Assembly: GCA_003133325.1 (NCBI GenBank)
Contig: PKXA01000126.1
Span: 1,025 to 60,703 of the forward strand
Origin: Acidimicrobiaceae bacterium
Lineage (GTDB): Bacteria; Actinomycetota; Acidimicrobiia; Acidimicrobiales; RAAP-2
DNA length: 59,679 nucleotides
Direction: 5' to 3'
Shown: one piece after another, positions 15,206 through 24,477 of the stretch
How positions within the stretch are numbered: the stretch's first letter is position 1
Layout of the letters: every line of letters starts with the position of its first letter
Program-made: the position numbers and the translations under genes
The notes under the pieces: generated by a model
The model's input: only the letters and a program-made list of their open reading frames with translations
Databases searched by the model: none
Told to the model about the DNA's origin: nothing

Positions 15206-16327
15206 GTGCCCGTTGAACGAGTTCTTCTGGCCGAGCCGAGAGGGTTCTGTGCCGGCGTAGAGAAAGCCATCAAGGCGTTGGCCTGGATGGTCCGGGTCTT
15301 CGAGCCGCCCGTCTACTGTTACCACGAGATCGTCCACAACCAGTATGTGGTCGACCAGTTCCGGGCCCAAGGGGTCATCTTTGTGGATGACGTCACCGAG
15401 GTCCCGGCCGGGGCACCGCTGATGCTCTCGGCCCACGGTTCTGCCCCCGAGGTGGTCGATGCAGCCCGTGACCAGGGCCGGGTTGTGGTCGATGCCGTAT
15501 GCCCCCTGGTCACCAAGGTGCACCATGAGCTCAAAGTCCGGGCCCGAAAGGGGTACACGGTGCTCTATGTCGGCCACCAGGGTCACGAGGAGGCGGTAGG
15601 CACCATGGCGGTGGCACCAACAGCTGTGCGCCTGCTCGAGCGGGTGGAAGACGTCGACGCGTTGCCGGAGCCTGAACCCGGTGAAGGCGGCTCGTCACAG
15701 GTGGCTCTGCTGGCCCAGACCACACTGAGCCACGATGAATGGTCCGGCATCGTCGATCGGGCCCGGGAGAGGTTCCCCGACCTGTGGATGCCAAACCGGA
15801 GCGATCTGTGCTTTGCCACCACCAATCGTCAGGCTGCGCTCAAAGCGGTCGTGGGACAGTCCGACGCAGTGGTGGTGATCGGATCGGCCAATTCCTCCAA
15901 CACGGTGGCGTTGGAGAAGGTGGCGTTGGCATTCGGCTGTCCCCGGGTGATCCGGATCAATGACGCATCCGAGCTGCCCGACGACCTCAGCGGCACGGTG
16001 GGGGTGACCGCCGGTGCGTCCGCCCCGGAAGCTCTGGTGCAGGCGGTGGTGTCCCGACTTGCACCCATTCAAGGTGTCCAGTCGGCTCCGATCACCGTGG
16101 AAGAGGAGTACTTCCCACCTCCGCCCGAACTGCGCGAGATCCTGCGGAGCCTGGAGGCCGCGGTAGCCCTGATGACCGCGGCTCCGATGGTCGGTAGCGG
16201 GATGGTCGACGGTGGGACGACCTTGCTCGCGGGTGATCGCTCCATCGATGCCGCCGACGTGCTGGAGGCGTTCGCCGGTGGCTCGGCCGCTCAGTACCGT
16301 CCGGTCGAGGCCACCGATCGGTCGTAG
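15206..16327 (+). CDS. ispH: 4-hydroxy-3-methylbut-2-enyl diphosphate reductase
   Basis: IspH (LytB) carries out the last MEP-pathway step, reducing HMBPP to IPP and DMAPP with an iron-sulfur cluster. Cluster cysteines are in RGFCAGV, DAVCPLVTKVH and SDLCFATTNRQ; conserved CYHEIVHN and LSAHGSAPEV and the SSNTVALEKVA loop are present. The GTG at 15206 is chosen because it begins MPVERVLLAEPRG and follows the -10 box directly. The 3' end overlaps the convergent plsC gene by 37 bases. The C-terminal 60 residues extend past the usual family end. Confidence 0.95.
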   Translation: MPVERVLLAEPRGFCAGVEKAIKALAWMVRVFEPPVYCYHEIVHNQYVVDQFRAQGVIFVDDVTEVPAGAPLMLSAHGSAPEVVDAARDQGRVVVDAVCPLVTKVHHELKVRARKGYTVLYVGHQGHEEAVGTMAVAPTAVRLLERVEDVDALPEPEPGEGGSSQVALLAQTTLSHDEWSGIVDRARERFPDLWMPNRSDLCFATTNRQAALKAVVGQSDAVVVIGSANSSNTVALEKVALAFGCPRVIRINDASELPDDLSGTVGVTAGASAPEALVQAVVSRLAPIQGVQSAPITVEEEYFPPPPELREILRSLEAAVALMTAAPMVGSGMVDGGTTLLAGDRSIDAADVLEAFAGGSAAQYRPVEATDRS

Positions 16328-17007
16328 AGCTCCTGAATCGTCTCGGTGAGCTCTTCGGTCATGGTGTGGAGGTGGCTCCGCGGCACCCGACCGCTCGCGG
16401 TACGGACCGGTGCGGCAATAGGCTCGCCCACCACCAGATGGATGCGCCGGGGTCGGGGGATCTTGGTGCCCTTCGGCATGACCGATGCCGAACCGCCGAT
16501 ACCCACCGGGATCACCGGTGCCCCGGTGCGTGCGGATAGAAAGGCAACGCCCTGGTGGAGATCCTGCACCACCGGCCCCGCTCTCCGTTCCCCCTCGGGG
16601 AAGAGGACCAACACTTCGCCGGCGTCCAGGACCCGCTGAGCCAGGCGCAGAGCCTCCCGATCAGCAGCTTGGCGATGAACGGGGAAGGCCCCTACCGACT
16701 GGAGGAACCGCCCAAGCAGAGGTCTCTTCCACAGGTTGTCCTTGGCCATGTAGTGAAGCTTTCGGCGGGTCACCTCCGAGGCCACAAAGAAGTCGATCCC
16801 CGAACGATGGACGGGAGCGATGATCACCGGTCCCTCGGAAGGAACCCTCTCCATGCCCTCCACCTTGGTGCGGAACAACAGACGGTTCAACCCATGCACC
16901 AGGGCCCGCAGAAACCGGTAGATCGGGGTGAAGCTGGTGTCCACCTCCGCGTCGCCAACCGACGGTGACTCCGCGTCCCGGGGACCGGTCGTATCGCTCA
17001 CAGCCAC
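16291..17007 (-). CDS. lysophospholipid acyltransferase (PlsC type)
   Basis: This is a membrane-associated 1-acyl-glycerol-3-phosphate O-acyltransferase-like enzyme of phospholipid synthesis. Catalytic HRSGIDFF is the HxxxxD motif, and FPEGERR and PVIPVGIGG are the later acyltransferase blocks. It starts at GTG 17007, overlapping the end of cmk by 10 bases, a gene order (cmk-plsC) common in Gram-positive bacteria. Which acyl acceptor is used cannot be read from the sequence. Confidence 0.9.
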   Translation of the reverse strand: MAVSDTTGPRDAESPSVGDAEVDTSFTPIYRFLRALVHGLNRLLFRTKVEGMERVPSEGPVIIAPVHRSGIDFFVASEVTRRKLHYMAKDNLWKRPLLGRFLQSVGAFPVHRQAADREALRLAQRVLDAGEVLVLFPEGERRAGPVVQDLHQGVAFLSARTGAPVIPVGIGGSASVMPKGTKIPRPRRIHLVVGEPIAAPVRTASGRVPRSHLHTMTEELTETIQELYDRSVASTGRY

Positions 17008-17639
17008 GTCAGCACCTCTTCCACTACTGCTTCGCTCGAACGCCCGGTCGTGTCGATGATCTTCGCCCCTTCGGCAACCTCGAGAGGGGATGCCGCACGG
17101 GTGCTGTCGAGGTGGTCGCGCCTGGCCAATCGGGCAGGTCCCTCTTCGCTCCGGCGCCGAGCCCGCTCCTCACCTGAGGCGGTGAGGTAGATCTTCAGGT
17201 CGGCGTCAGGAAACACCACGGATCCGATGTCACGTCCCTCGACGACACCGCCGCGGTGGTCCACGACCCACTGGCGTTGCCGGGCCACCATGGTGGCCCG
17301 AACATCACGGTTGGCGGCCACCACCGATACCGCCCGGTTGACGTCAGGGGCGCGAATGGCCTCGGTGATATCCGTCCCGTCGGCCGTCACCCGGTCACCG
17401 ACGTTGATCGACATGATGCGGGCCAGTGAGGCTATGGCCTGGTGGTCGGCGGGATCCACCCCACGGGCGATGGCACCCCACGCCACTGCCCGGTACATGG
17501 CCCCGGTATCCAGGCGCTGGAGTCCCAGATGGCGGGCCAATGCCCGGGACAGGGTCGACTTGCCGGCGCCGGCGGGCCCGTCGATGGCGATCACCCTTCC
17601 GACGCTGCCGGCCGGCTGGCCGGCAGGTGGTCGGGTCAC
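16998..17639 (-). CDS. cmk: cytidylate kinase
   Basis: Cmk phosphorylates CMP and dCMP to the diphosphates. The P-loop IDGPAGAGKSTLSRALA, the LDTGAMYRAVAW block, EGRDIGSVVFPDADLKIYL and ERARRR match the family. The GTG at 17639 overlaps the aroA stop (GTGA) and gives 213 residues, near the usual 220; a longer upstream reading lies wholly inside aroA. Translation is coupled to aroA. Confidence 0.93.
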   Translation of the reverse strand: MTRPPAGQPAGSVGRVIAIDGPAGAGKSTLSRALARHLGLQRLDTGAMYRAVAWGAIARGVDPADHQAIASLARIMSINVGDRVTADGTDITEAIRAPDVNRAVSVVAANRDVRATMVARQRQWVVDHRGGVVEGRDIGSVVFPDADLKIYLTASGEERARRRSEEGPARLARRDHLDSTRAASPLEVAEGAKIIDTTGRSSEAVVEEVLTWL

Positions 17640-18946
17640 TTCGCTGCCACCAGGGCCTCGAAATCCTGATGGAACCGCGGGTAGCTCGTCTTCACCGTTT
17701 CCCATCCGATGATGGTGGTCACATCGGTCGGCGACGGACAAGCGGCCCCGGCGATGGCGGCAGCCATGGCCATCCGATGGTCACCCCGGGCGTCGACAAT
17801 TCCGGGCTGTAATCCTTGGCCTCCGGAAATCACCAGGTCGTCGCCTTCCGTCCAGGCGGTACCCCCGAATGCGTTCACCAGGTCCACCGTTCCACTCAGG
17901 CGGTCGGACTCCTTCACCCGCAACTCGCCCACGTCGATGAACCGGCTCTGGCCGGTTGCCATCGCCGCGGCCACGGCCAGGATCGGCACCTCGTCGAGAG
18001 AGGGGATCTCATCGGCGTGAACCACGGTTCCGGTCAGTGACGAGGTCCGGCTGGTGATCGATCCGAGACCGGTCACCTGTTGATCCACCGTCACGTCTCC
18101 TCCCATCCGTTTCAGCACGTCGAGGAAACCTGTCCGTTCAGCCCCCAGGTGTATCTCGACCACGGTGACCACACTCCCGGGCACCACGACACCGGCAACT
18201 ATCCAGTACGCCGCCTGCGAGGGATCACCGGGTACCGACACCGTGGTGGGGCTGAGATCGCTGCGGCGGATCCGAATGGTCCGCCCGGAACCGGAGTTGG
18301 AGACAGTGATGTCCGCCCCCATCTGCGCCAACATCTCCTCGGTATGCCCACGGGTGGGTACCGGCTCGTGCACCACGGTCTCGCCTTCGGCCGACAACCC
18401 GGCCAGCAGTACCGCCGATTTCACCTGGGCGCTGGCCATCGGGGGCGTGTACTCGATGCCATGCAATTTCCCGCCGATGATCTCCACCGGGGGAAGGCAC
18501 CGGGAACCCTGCCCGCTGATGTGTGCCCCCATCCGCCCCAGGGGTTCCGCCACCCGGTCCATCGGCCGACCGCGCAGGGAGGCATCGCCGGTGAGGTTGG
18601 CGGTCACCGGCAGACCGGCCACTACTCCCAGCAACAGGCGCATTCCTGTCCCCGAGTTCCCCAGGTCGATGGGACCGCTGGGGCTGTGAAGCCTCGAACG
18701 TCCGCCTTGGATGACGGTGGCCTCGTCCCCTTCCTCCACCTCGGCACCCAGGGCGCGCACCGCCTCCGACGTACGGCGCACATCGTCACCATCGGAGAGC
18801 CCGGCAATGGTTGAAGTGCCCTCGGCCAGAGCAGCCAAGAGGAGGGCGCGGTGGGAGATGGACTTGTCGCCCGGGAGTGCAACCGAGCCCTGAAACGCCC
18901 GGCCGCCGTTGACTCGGATCGTCTCGGGACCGGGCGCGGTTGTCAC
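17636..18946 (-). CDS. aroA: EPSP synthase (3-phosphoshikimate 1-carboxyvinyltransferase)
   Basis: AroA transfers the enolpyruvyl group of PEP to shikimate-3-phosphate. Seen motifs: GDKSISHRALLLAAL at the N-terminus, LGNSGTGMRLLLG at the PEP/glyphosate site, RPMDRVAEPL, SAQVKSAVLLAGL, DEIPSLDEVPILAVAAA and GDHRMAMA. LGNSGTGMR differs from the class I LGNAGTAMR form and is closer to class II-like enzymes. The GTG at 18946 overlaps the tyrA stop, and the aroA stop overlaps cmk, so three genes are chained. Confidence 0.95.
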   Translation of the reverse strand: MTTAPGPETIRVNGGRAFQGSVALPGDKSISHRALLLAALAEGTSTIAGLSDGDDVRRTSEAVRALGAEVEEGDEATVIQGGRSRLHSPSGPIDLGNSGTGMRLLLGVVAGLPVTANLTGDASLRGRPMDRVAEPLGRMGAHISGQGSRCLPPVEIIGGKLHGIEYTPPMASAQVKSAVLLAGLSAEGETVVHEPVPTRGHTEEMLAQMGADITVSNSGSGRTIRIRRSDLSPTTVSVPGDPSQAAYWIVAGVVVPGSVVTVVEIHLGAERTGFLDVLKRMGGDVTVDQQVTGLGSITSRTSSLTGTVVHADEIPSLDEVPILAVAAAMATGQSRFIDVGELRVKESDRLSGTVDLVNAFGGTAWTEGDDLVISGGQGLQPGIVDARGDHRMAMAAAIAGAACPSPTDVTTIIGWETVKTSYPRFHQDFEALVAAK

Positions 18947-20097
18947 AGGCTGGGCCCAACCGGGCCACTGGTCGCCCGGTAGCCGCGTTCGGACAATGCC
19001 CCCAGCAACTTCTCCGTATCACTTTCGCCGATGGTGAGCACCAGAACCCCGCGGTCGCCTTCCACGGAGTGGGCGATCTCGAGGTCGAAGATATTGACCC
19101 CCAACTCGGCGGCCAGGGTGGTGATCTCGGCCAGGACCTTCGGGCGGTCGAGCACCGGTACCCGCACTTCCACCAGATCTTCGGCCCGGGGCGTCCGTTC
19201 GGCCAGGGCACGGCGGGCCACCGCCGCCCGACCCAGAATGTCGAGCAGGGAGTCACGGTCGTGCTCGGCCACCCGGCGTCGCATGGCCACCAGGGCATCG
19301 ACGAGCAGGTCGAGGGTGGCGACGATGGCGTCGGCGTTGTCATCGCAGATGTCGGGCCAGATGTTGGGTTGCCCGGCGGCGATTCGGGTCATGTCCCGAA
19401 ATCCGCCCGCGGCCAGTTGGAGCAGGGCCGCATGCTCCTCCCCCAGGCCGGCGGCCAGGTCCATGAGGGTGGCGGCGGTCAGGTGGGGGACGTGGGAGAC
19501 CACCGCCACCAGGGCGTCGTGGCGGGATGGGGCGAGAGCCACCACCACGGCACCCATCTCGGCCAGCACGCTGCGGACCCTGGTGTAGGCCACCGGATCG
19601 GTCAGTGCGGTGGGGGTGAGCACCCAGGTGGCCCCCACGAAGAGATCAGCGGATGCTCCTTCCAACCCAACCTGTTCCGAGCCGGCCATCGGATGACCGC
19701 CCACGAACGACGGATGGTCGACGGCAGCCACCAATGCGCCTTTGACACTGCCCACGTCGGTGACAATCACGTCGGGTCTGCGATCGGGACGGGCCAAGAA
19801 GTCGGTAATGATCTGGCCGGCGGCATGCACGGGGGTGGCCACCACCACCAGCTCGGCGTTCGGGTCGACGCCTTCGATAGTAAGGGCCCCCCGGCCGACG
19901 GCACGGGTGGCGACACCGGGCGCGGCGTCGACACCGCTCACGTGCCACCCACGCTCACGCAGGGCCATGCCGACCGAGCCCCCAATGAGGCCGGTTCCGA
20001 AGATCATGGCGCGGCCGGGATCGGCCGGCTGATCGTCCCTCCGTGCCGGGTTCAGGGGTGATGGGGCGCCGCCGTCCTCAGTCGGGGAGGTCGTCAC
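18943..20097 (-). CDS. tyrA: prephenate dehydrogenase with ACT domain
   Basis: TyrA oxidises prephenate to 4-hydroxyphenylpyruvate for tyrosine synthesis. The NAD motif is IFGTGLIGGSVGMAL, followed by VVVATPV, the SVKG loop and the GGHPMAGSE substrate segment. The C-terminal 75 residues (VEVRVPVLDRPKVLAEITTL) form an ACT domain, probably for tyrosine feedback. The GTG at 20097 overlaps aroH by 20 bases; a GTG-free extension to 20154 would overlap it more, and an ATG at 20007 is also possible. Confidence 0.9.
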   Translation of the reverse strand: MTTSPTEDGGAPSPLNPARRDDQPADPGRAMIFGTGLIGGSVGMALRERGWHVSGVDAAPGVATRAVGRGALTIEGVDPNAELVVVATPVHAAGQIITDFLARPDRRPDVIVTDVGSVKGALVAAVDHPSFVGGHPMAGSEQVGLEGASADLFVGATWVLTPTALTDPVAYTRVRSVLAEMGAVVVALAPSRHDALVAVVSHVPHLTAATLMDLAAGLGEEHAALLQLAAGGFRDMTRIAAGQPNIWPDICDDNADAIVATLDLLVDALVAMRRRVAEHDRDSLLDILGRAAVARRALAERTPRAEDLVEVRVPVLDRPKVLAEITTLAAELGVNIFDLEIAHSVEGDRGVLVLTIGESDTEKLLGALSERGYRATSGPVGPSL

Positions 20098-20446
20098 GGA
20101 GTCCCCTTGCGCCTTCGAGGTAGACGTGGTGGATATCGCGGCGGGGGCGTTCACTCTCCACGTGCAGCATCACCCGGATGCAACGGGGCACGGAGCCGAC
20201 CACTGCCAGTTCCCGCGCACAGATGAGCGGGACGGCCCCAAGTCCGATGGTCCGGGCGGCGGTGGCCGGGAAGGTCGAGATGATGTCCTCGGTGGCGGTG
20301 AAGAGGATGGAGATGATGTCGTCTTCGGACAGCCCATTTCGTTCGATGATCTCGCGCAGCAGCGCCACCACCCTGGTGGTGATGTCCTCGGTGTCGTCGG
20401 CGTCGACGGTGGTCGCGCCCCGAATGGCTCGTACAGAAATAGACAT
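20078..20446 (-). CDS. aroH: chorismate mutase, AroH class
   Basis: This 122-residue enzyme converts chorismate to prephenate, the substrate of the next gene. The start VRAIRGATTVDADD, the FTATEDI block, FPATAARTIGL, VPLICARELAVVGS and CIRVMLHV follow the monofunctional Bacillus AroH trimer fold, with the active-site Arg in RAIRG and Glu in CARE. It sits between rluB and tyrA in one minus-strand run. Confidence 0.93.
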   Translation of the reverse strand: MSISVRAIRGATTVDADDTEDITTRVVALLREIIERNGLSEDDIISILFTATEDIISTFPATAARTIGLGAVPLICARELAVVGSVPRCIRVMLHVESERPRRDIHHVYLEGARGLRDDLPD

Positions 20447-20458
20447 CAGCCAGGCATG

Positions 20459-21232
20459 TTACTCAGGGGCAGGCGCTGGGTCGTCGGCCGGGATCGCCGC
20501 TGCCGCCAACGCCCGGACCTCGTCGATGGTGAGGGGACGCCACGACCCGGGTGCCAGGGTGGGATCGGTCAGTGGCCCGATTCGGGTCCTGACCAGCCGG
20601 AGGACAGGATGTCCGACCGCTTCGCACATTCTGCGCACCTGGCGGTTCCGGCCCTCGTGGATGACGATCCGCAGCAGCGTCGGTGCCACCACCGCCACCC
20701 GGGCTGGTGCGGTGGGCCCGTCGTCGAGATCGATACCGTCACGAAGGCGGCGGACGTCGCCGGCAGACGGCTCTCCCTTCACTTCGACCAGGTACTCCTT
20801 AGGGACTCCGAACGAAGGATGGGTGAGACGATGGGTGAGCCGGCCGTCATTGGTGAGGATGATCAGGCCTTCGCTATCCATGTCGAGCCGGCCGACCGGG
20901 AACACCCGGGGATCCGGTGGCACCAGGGACACCACCGTGGGGCGCCCATGGGTGTCTTCGGCCGTGCTCACTACCCCGGTCGGCTTGTTCACCAGATAGT
21001 GCACCAACCCGGGAAGTACCGGGAGCGGCACCCCGTCGAGCTCCACCTCGTCCACCGAGGGATTGATCCGGCGTCCGAGCACGGGGACTTCGCCGTTGAC
21101 AGTAATTCTGCGCGCGCTGATCAGGTCTTCACATACCCGGCGGGATCCGAGCCCGATGCGAGCCAGAACCTTCTGCAGCCGTTCACCTTCAGAGAGTTGT
21201 GCCGAGGGGGGTGGGGAGGGTGGATCAACCAT
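20459..21232 (-). CDS. rluB: 23S rRNA pseudouridine synthase, RluB type
   Basis: An S4 RNA-binding domain (RLQKVLARIGLGSRRVCEDL, about residues 14-60) precedes the synthase domain with the catalytic motif VGRLDMDSEGLIILTNDG and the EGRNRQVRRM block. RluB modifies helix 89-93 of 23S rRNA. The ATG at 21232 overlaps scpB by 8 bases; reading further upstream only retraces scpB in another frame. The scpA-scpB-rluB order is conserved in many Gram-positives. The RluE/RsuA subtype cannot be fully excluded. Confidence 0.9.
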   Translation of the reverse strand: MVDPPSPPPSAQLSEGERLQKVLARIGLGSRRVCEDLISARRITVNGEVPVLGRRINPSVDEVELDGVPLPVLPGLVHYLVNKPTGVVSTAEDTHGRPTVVSLVPPDPRVFPVGRLDMDSEGLIILTNDGRLTHRLTHPSFGVPKEYLVEVKGEPSAGDVRRLRDGIDLDDGPTAPARVAVVAPTLLRIVIHEGRNRQVRRMCEAVGHPVLRLVRTRIGPLTDPTLAPGSWRPLTIDEVRALAAAAIPADDPAPAPE

Positions 21233-21797
21233 CGGCGACCGGGCGCATCTGCTCCTCGAACTCGGCAACGGCTTCTGGTCCCGGCAACAGATCCGCCACC
21301 GCCGGTAGCTGATCGAGTCGGTCGAGGCCCAGGCGCTCCAAAAAAGCATCAGTGGTTCCGTAGAGAACGGCTTGCCCGGGACCGGCGGCTCGTCCCACCG
21401 ACTCGATGTAACCCCGGTGTTCGAGAAGACGGACCACACCGTCGACGTTGACCCCCCGAAGCGCGGCGATCTGGGCCCGCGAAACCGGTTGTTTGTACGC
21501 CACGATGGCCAGGGTCTCCAACGCCGCCGCCGAGAGCCGCGAGGAAACGCCGACGTTGGCAAATCGCTCGACGTAGGCGGACAAGTCGGGGTGGGTCTGG
21601 ATACGGAACCCCCCGGCGATGCGGGCGACCTCGAATCCCCGGTTCTCGGCCCGGCACGACTCGGCCAACTCGTCACAGAGCGGTCCGATCTGCTCGATGG
21701 GGATCTCGAGGAGCTCGGCCAGCAGACCAGGAGCCACCGGTTCGACCGCCACGATCAACACGGCTTCAATGGCTCGCGACTCAGCCGAGAGAGTCAC
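21225..21797 (-). CDS. scpB: segregation and condensation protein B
   Basis: ScpB is the winged-helix kite subunit of the SMC-ScpAB condensin. The pattern IEAVLIVAVEPVAPGLLAEL and LAIVAYKQPVSRAQIAALRG plus GYIESVGRAAGPGQAVLYGTT is diagnostic. It starts at GTG 21797, three bases after the scpA stop, and overlaps rluB. Length (190 residues) is usual. Confidence 0.93.
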   Translation of the reverse strand: MTLSAESRAIEAVLIVAVEPVAPGLLAELLEIPIEQIGPLCDELAESCRAENRGFEVARIAGGFRIQTHPDLSAYVERFANVGVSSRLSAAALETLAIVAYKQPVSRAQIAALRGVNVDGVVRLLEHRGYIESVGRAAGPGQAVLYGTTDAFLERLGLDRLDQLPAVADLLPGPEAVAEFEEQMRPVADG

Positions 21798-21800
21798 CGA

Positions 21801-22580
21801 TCAGCCCTCGTACTCGTCATACTCGGCCCCCACCAGCACGGGCTCCGAGGTGGTGGCGACCCACTCCACTTGCAGCTCGCCGAATGTTTGCCCCTGGTCG
21901 AGCGAGACCCGACCCTGTTTGCACAGTTCGAGGAGGGCGAGAAATCGCACAATGATCTCGATCCGAGTGGAGAGGTGCCGAGTCAGGGCGCGGAAGGTGG
22001 CTCTCCCTTCGAGGGGTAGCCGGACTTCCAGCTCATTGACGGCCTCGGACACGGTGACGGCGTCGACGGTGACGTGATAGAGGTCGACCGTGGGGACCGG
22101 TTGTGCCGCAGTGGCTCGCAGGTAGGCGGCCGCCACCTGGGCGGGCGTGACGCCTTCGAGGAGGTCGGGAGCGTTGACGGCGAAACCATCGTCGAGGCCG
22201 GCGGTGCGGGGCACCGATCGGGCGGCTCGTTCCATCAGAAGGGTGAAGCTGTCGGCCGCCGCCGCGTAGGCCTGGCACTCGAGGAGCCGGGCCAGCAGGA
22301 GGTCGCGCTCCTCCCATCCGGCCAGTTCTTCGTCCGATTCGACATCGTCGGGACCGGGAAGAAGACGGCGTGACTTCAACTCGATCAGCACCGCGGCGAT
22401 CACCAGAAACTCAGACAGTGTGGCCAGGTCGATCGATTGCCAGGACGCCACCTCGGCGATGAAGGCGTTGACCAGGCCGGTCAGCGAGATGTCGTAGATG
22501 TCAACTTGATGGCCCTTGACCAGCTGCAACAACAGATCAATGGGCCCGTCGAAGACGGGAGTGGAGACGGTGGCACTCAC
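21801..22580 (-). CDS. scpA: segregation and condensation protein A
   Basis: ScpA is the kleisin that closes the SMC ring. The N-terminus FDGPIDLLLQLVKGHQVDIY binds the SMC neck, LSEFLVIAAVLIELKSRRLLP follows, and the C-terminal winged helix holds IVRFLALLELCKQG. The GTG start at 22580 faces trpS across a 69-base divergent gap. It leads the eight-gene minus-strand run down to plsC. Confidence 0.93.
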   Translation of the reverse strand: MSATVSTPVFDGPIDLLLQLVKGHQVDIYDISLTGLVNAFIAEVASWQSIDLATLSEFLVIAAVLIELKSRRLLPGPDDVESDEELAGWEERDLLLARLLECQAYAAAADSFTLLMERAARSVPRTAGLDDGFAVNAPDLLEGVTPAQVAAAYLRATAAQPVPTVDLYHVTVDAVTVSEAVNELEVRLPLEGRATFRALTRHLSTRIEIIVRFLALLELCKQGRVSLDQGQTFGELQVEWVATTSEPVLVGAEYDEYEG

Positions 22581-22635
22581 GACCCCCGACGATACCGGTT
22601 CAACCGGGGCAATCCGTGCACCGTGCGCCGACGCC

Positions 22636-22641
22636 TACGAT
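22636..22641 (+). promoter_or_regulatory. -10 box of leaderless trpS
   Basis: TACGAT (TANNNT) ends 8 bases before the ATG at 22650, and no ribosome site is visible between them. This fits a leaderless transcript starting at or next to the ATG. Confidence 0.45.
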
Positions 22642-22649
22642 GACCGCCT

Positions 22650-23633
22650 ATGTCGAAGGTTTTCTCCGGTATCCAGCCCAGCGGCGATCTCCACCTGGGG
22701 AACTACTTGGGAGCCATCCGTAACTGGGTGGCTGACCAGCATGTCCACGACGCCATCTACTGCGTCGTCGACCTGCATGCCCTCTCCTTGGACATCGATC
22801 CGTCCGTGCTTCGTTCCCGTACCTACGAGACAGCCCTCGATCTACTGGCCGCCGGGCTCGACCCGCAGGCGTGCACCCTGTTCATCCAGAGTCAGGTTCC
22901 TGAGCATCCACGCTTGACCTGGCTCCTCGAATGCACAGCCACCATGGGCGAACTGCGGAGGATGACCCAGTTCAAGGACAAGTCGGAAGGAAAGGAGTCG
23001 GTGAGGGCCGGACTGTTCACCTATCCGATCCTGCAGGCAGCTGACATTCTCCTCTACGACACCGATCGGGTGCCGGTCGGTAACGATCAACGCCAACATG
23101 TCGAGCTCACCCGTGAGCTAGCGATCCGGTTCAACGGCCGGTACGGCGATACCTTCGTGGTGCCGGAAGCGGCCTTCCCTTCGGTAGGGGCGCGGGTGAT
23201 GGACCTCCAACACCCCACCCGCAAGATGTCCAAATCAGTGAGCTCACCCCTCGGAACCGTGCTGATCCTCGACCCACCGGCCGAGATAGAGCGCAAAATC
23301 AAGAAGGCGGTCACCGACACCGACGGCGAGGTCCGATTCGATCCGGAAGCCAAGCCCGGCCTCGCCAATCTGTTGGAACTCCTGGCCGTGGCCACCGATC
23401 GGACCCCTACCGAAGTGGCGGAGGGATATCGACGGTATGGAGATTTGAAACGTGACGTTGGCGAGGCCCTCGTCGAACTGCTCCGTCCCCTTCGGGTGCG
23501 GCGGGCGGAGCTGGCGTCCGATCCGGGGGAGGTCACCTCATTGCTGGCCCACGGGTCGGAGAAGGCCGGCGCCATCGCCTCGGTGACCTATCAACGCGCC
23601 GCCGACGCCATCGGGCTGCTCGGCCGCCACTGA
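22650..23633 (+). CDS. trpS: tryptophanyl-tRNA synthetase
   Basis: TrpS charges tRNA-Trp. As a class I synthetase it shows HLGN (HIGH motif) within FSGIQPSGDLHLGNYLGA, the DLHALS segment, PVGNDQRQHVELTREL and the KMSKS loop. Length (327 residues) matches bacterial TrpS. It converges with the M50 protease gene, 35 bases away, without an obvious terminator between them. Confidence 0.95.
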   Translation: MSKVFSGIQPSGDLHLGNYLGAIRNWVADQHVHDAIYCVVDLHALSLDIDPSVLRSRTYETALDLLAAGLDPQACTLFIQSQVPEHPRLTWLLECTATMGELRRMTQFKDKSEGKESVRAGLFTYPILQAADILLYDTDRVPVGNDQRQHVELTRELAIRFNGRYGDTFVVPEAAFPSVGARVMDLQHPTRKMSKSVSSPLGTVLILDPPAEIERKIKKAVTDTDGEVRFDPEAKPGLANLLELLAVATDRTPTEVAEGYRRYGDLKRDVGEALVELLRPLRVRRAELASDPGEVTSLLAHGSEKAGAIASVTYQRAADAIGLLGRH

Positions 23634-23668
23634 GCCTCGGGGTATCCGAACGATGCCCCCTCAGGTCG

Positions 23669-24460
23669 TCAGACCAACAGGCTCGACCACCAGTTGATGA
23701 GGTGGCCGATGAGCTGACTCCACTCGTTGCGAAACAACAGGATGAGCATGAAAGGCAGAAACATCAGTGCCGGTTGGAGCCGGTAGTACTCAGGAAGCAG
23801 CCTCACCGGAATGAACCGCTCGAGCACCGAAGCACCATCGAGCGGTGGGCACGGGATGAGGTTGAAAACAGCCAGGACGATGTTGGCGATACCTCCATAG
23901 AAGAGGATCTCACCAAGCAGGGTCAGAGTTAAGAATCCGGTCTGGAGGTCAAGATGGGTGGACTCTGGCCGGGTGAGCACGAAGGCTAGCCCGAATAGCG
24001 CGGTCAGGATGATGTTGGTCAGCGGACCTGCCAGCGAGACCAGCACCGTGTGGTTGCGCGGGCTCCGGAGCCGGTTGGTGCTGACGGGGACCGGCTTGGC
24101 CCATCCGTAGGCTCCGAGGCCGGTTAGGGACAGCACAGCCGGCACCAATAGGGTTCCGACCGGGTCGACGTGGCGAAGGGGGTTGAGATTCAGCCGACCC
24201 ATCCGCTTGGCAGTGTCGTCCCCGAAAGCCAGGGCGACCACCCCGTGGGAGATCTCATGGAGAATGATCGAGGGGATCAACACCAGAAAGTAGATGACCT
24301 CGACTTGGTCGAGCTTGTGCGTTCGCAACAAAATGATGACAATGGCTATCGCCACCACCACGATGATGGCGGTGCGCTCGTTGCCGGCAAACCGACGGGG
24401 CGGGCGACGGTTGCCCCCTACCGGGCCCGACCTTCCCCCGTAGCCCCCGCCGAACCCCAT
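23669..24460 (-). CDS. site-2-type M50 zinc metalloprotease
   Basis: This polytopic membrane protein has the zinc motif ILHEISHGVVA (HExxH, about residue 67) and the second ligand region NLIPCPPLDGA (NxxPxPxLDG). These are the marks of intramembrane M50 proteases, specifically the compact group without PDZ domain. A Gly/Arg-rich cytoplasmic N-terminus precedes the first helix (TAIIVVVAIAIVIILL). It ends a long minus-strand run and lies near trpS and the scp genes, as in many Gram-positives. The natural substrate is unknown. Confidence 0.9.
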   Translation of the reverse strand: MGFGGGYGGRSGPVGGNRRPPRRFAGNERTAIIVVVAIAIVIILLRTHKLDQVEVIYFLVLIPSIILHEISHGVVALAFGDDTAKRMGRLNLNPLRHVDPVGTLLVPAVLSLTGLGAYGWAKPVPVSTNRLRSPRNHTVLVSLAGPLTNIILTALFGLAFVLTRPESTHLDLQTGFLTLTLLGEILFYGGIANIVLAVFNLIPCPPLDGASVLERFIPVRLLPEYYRLQPALMFLPFMLILLFRNEWSQLIGHLINWWSSLLV

Positions 24461-24477
24461 GCCTGATCCGCCTCTGC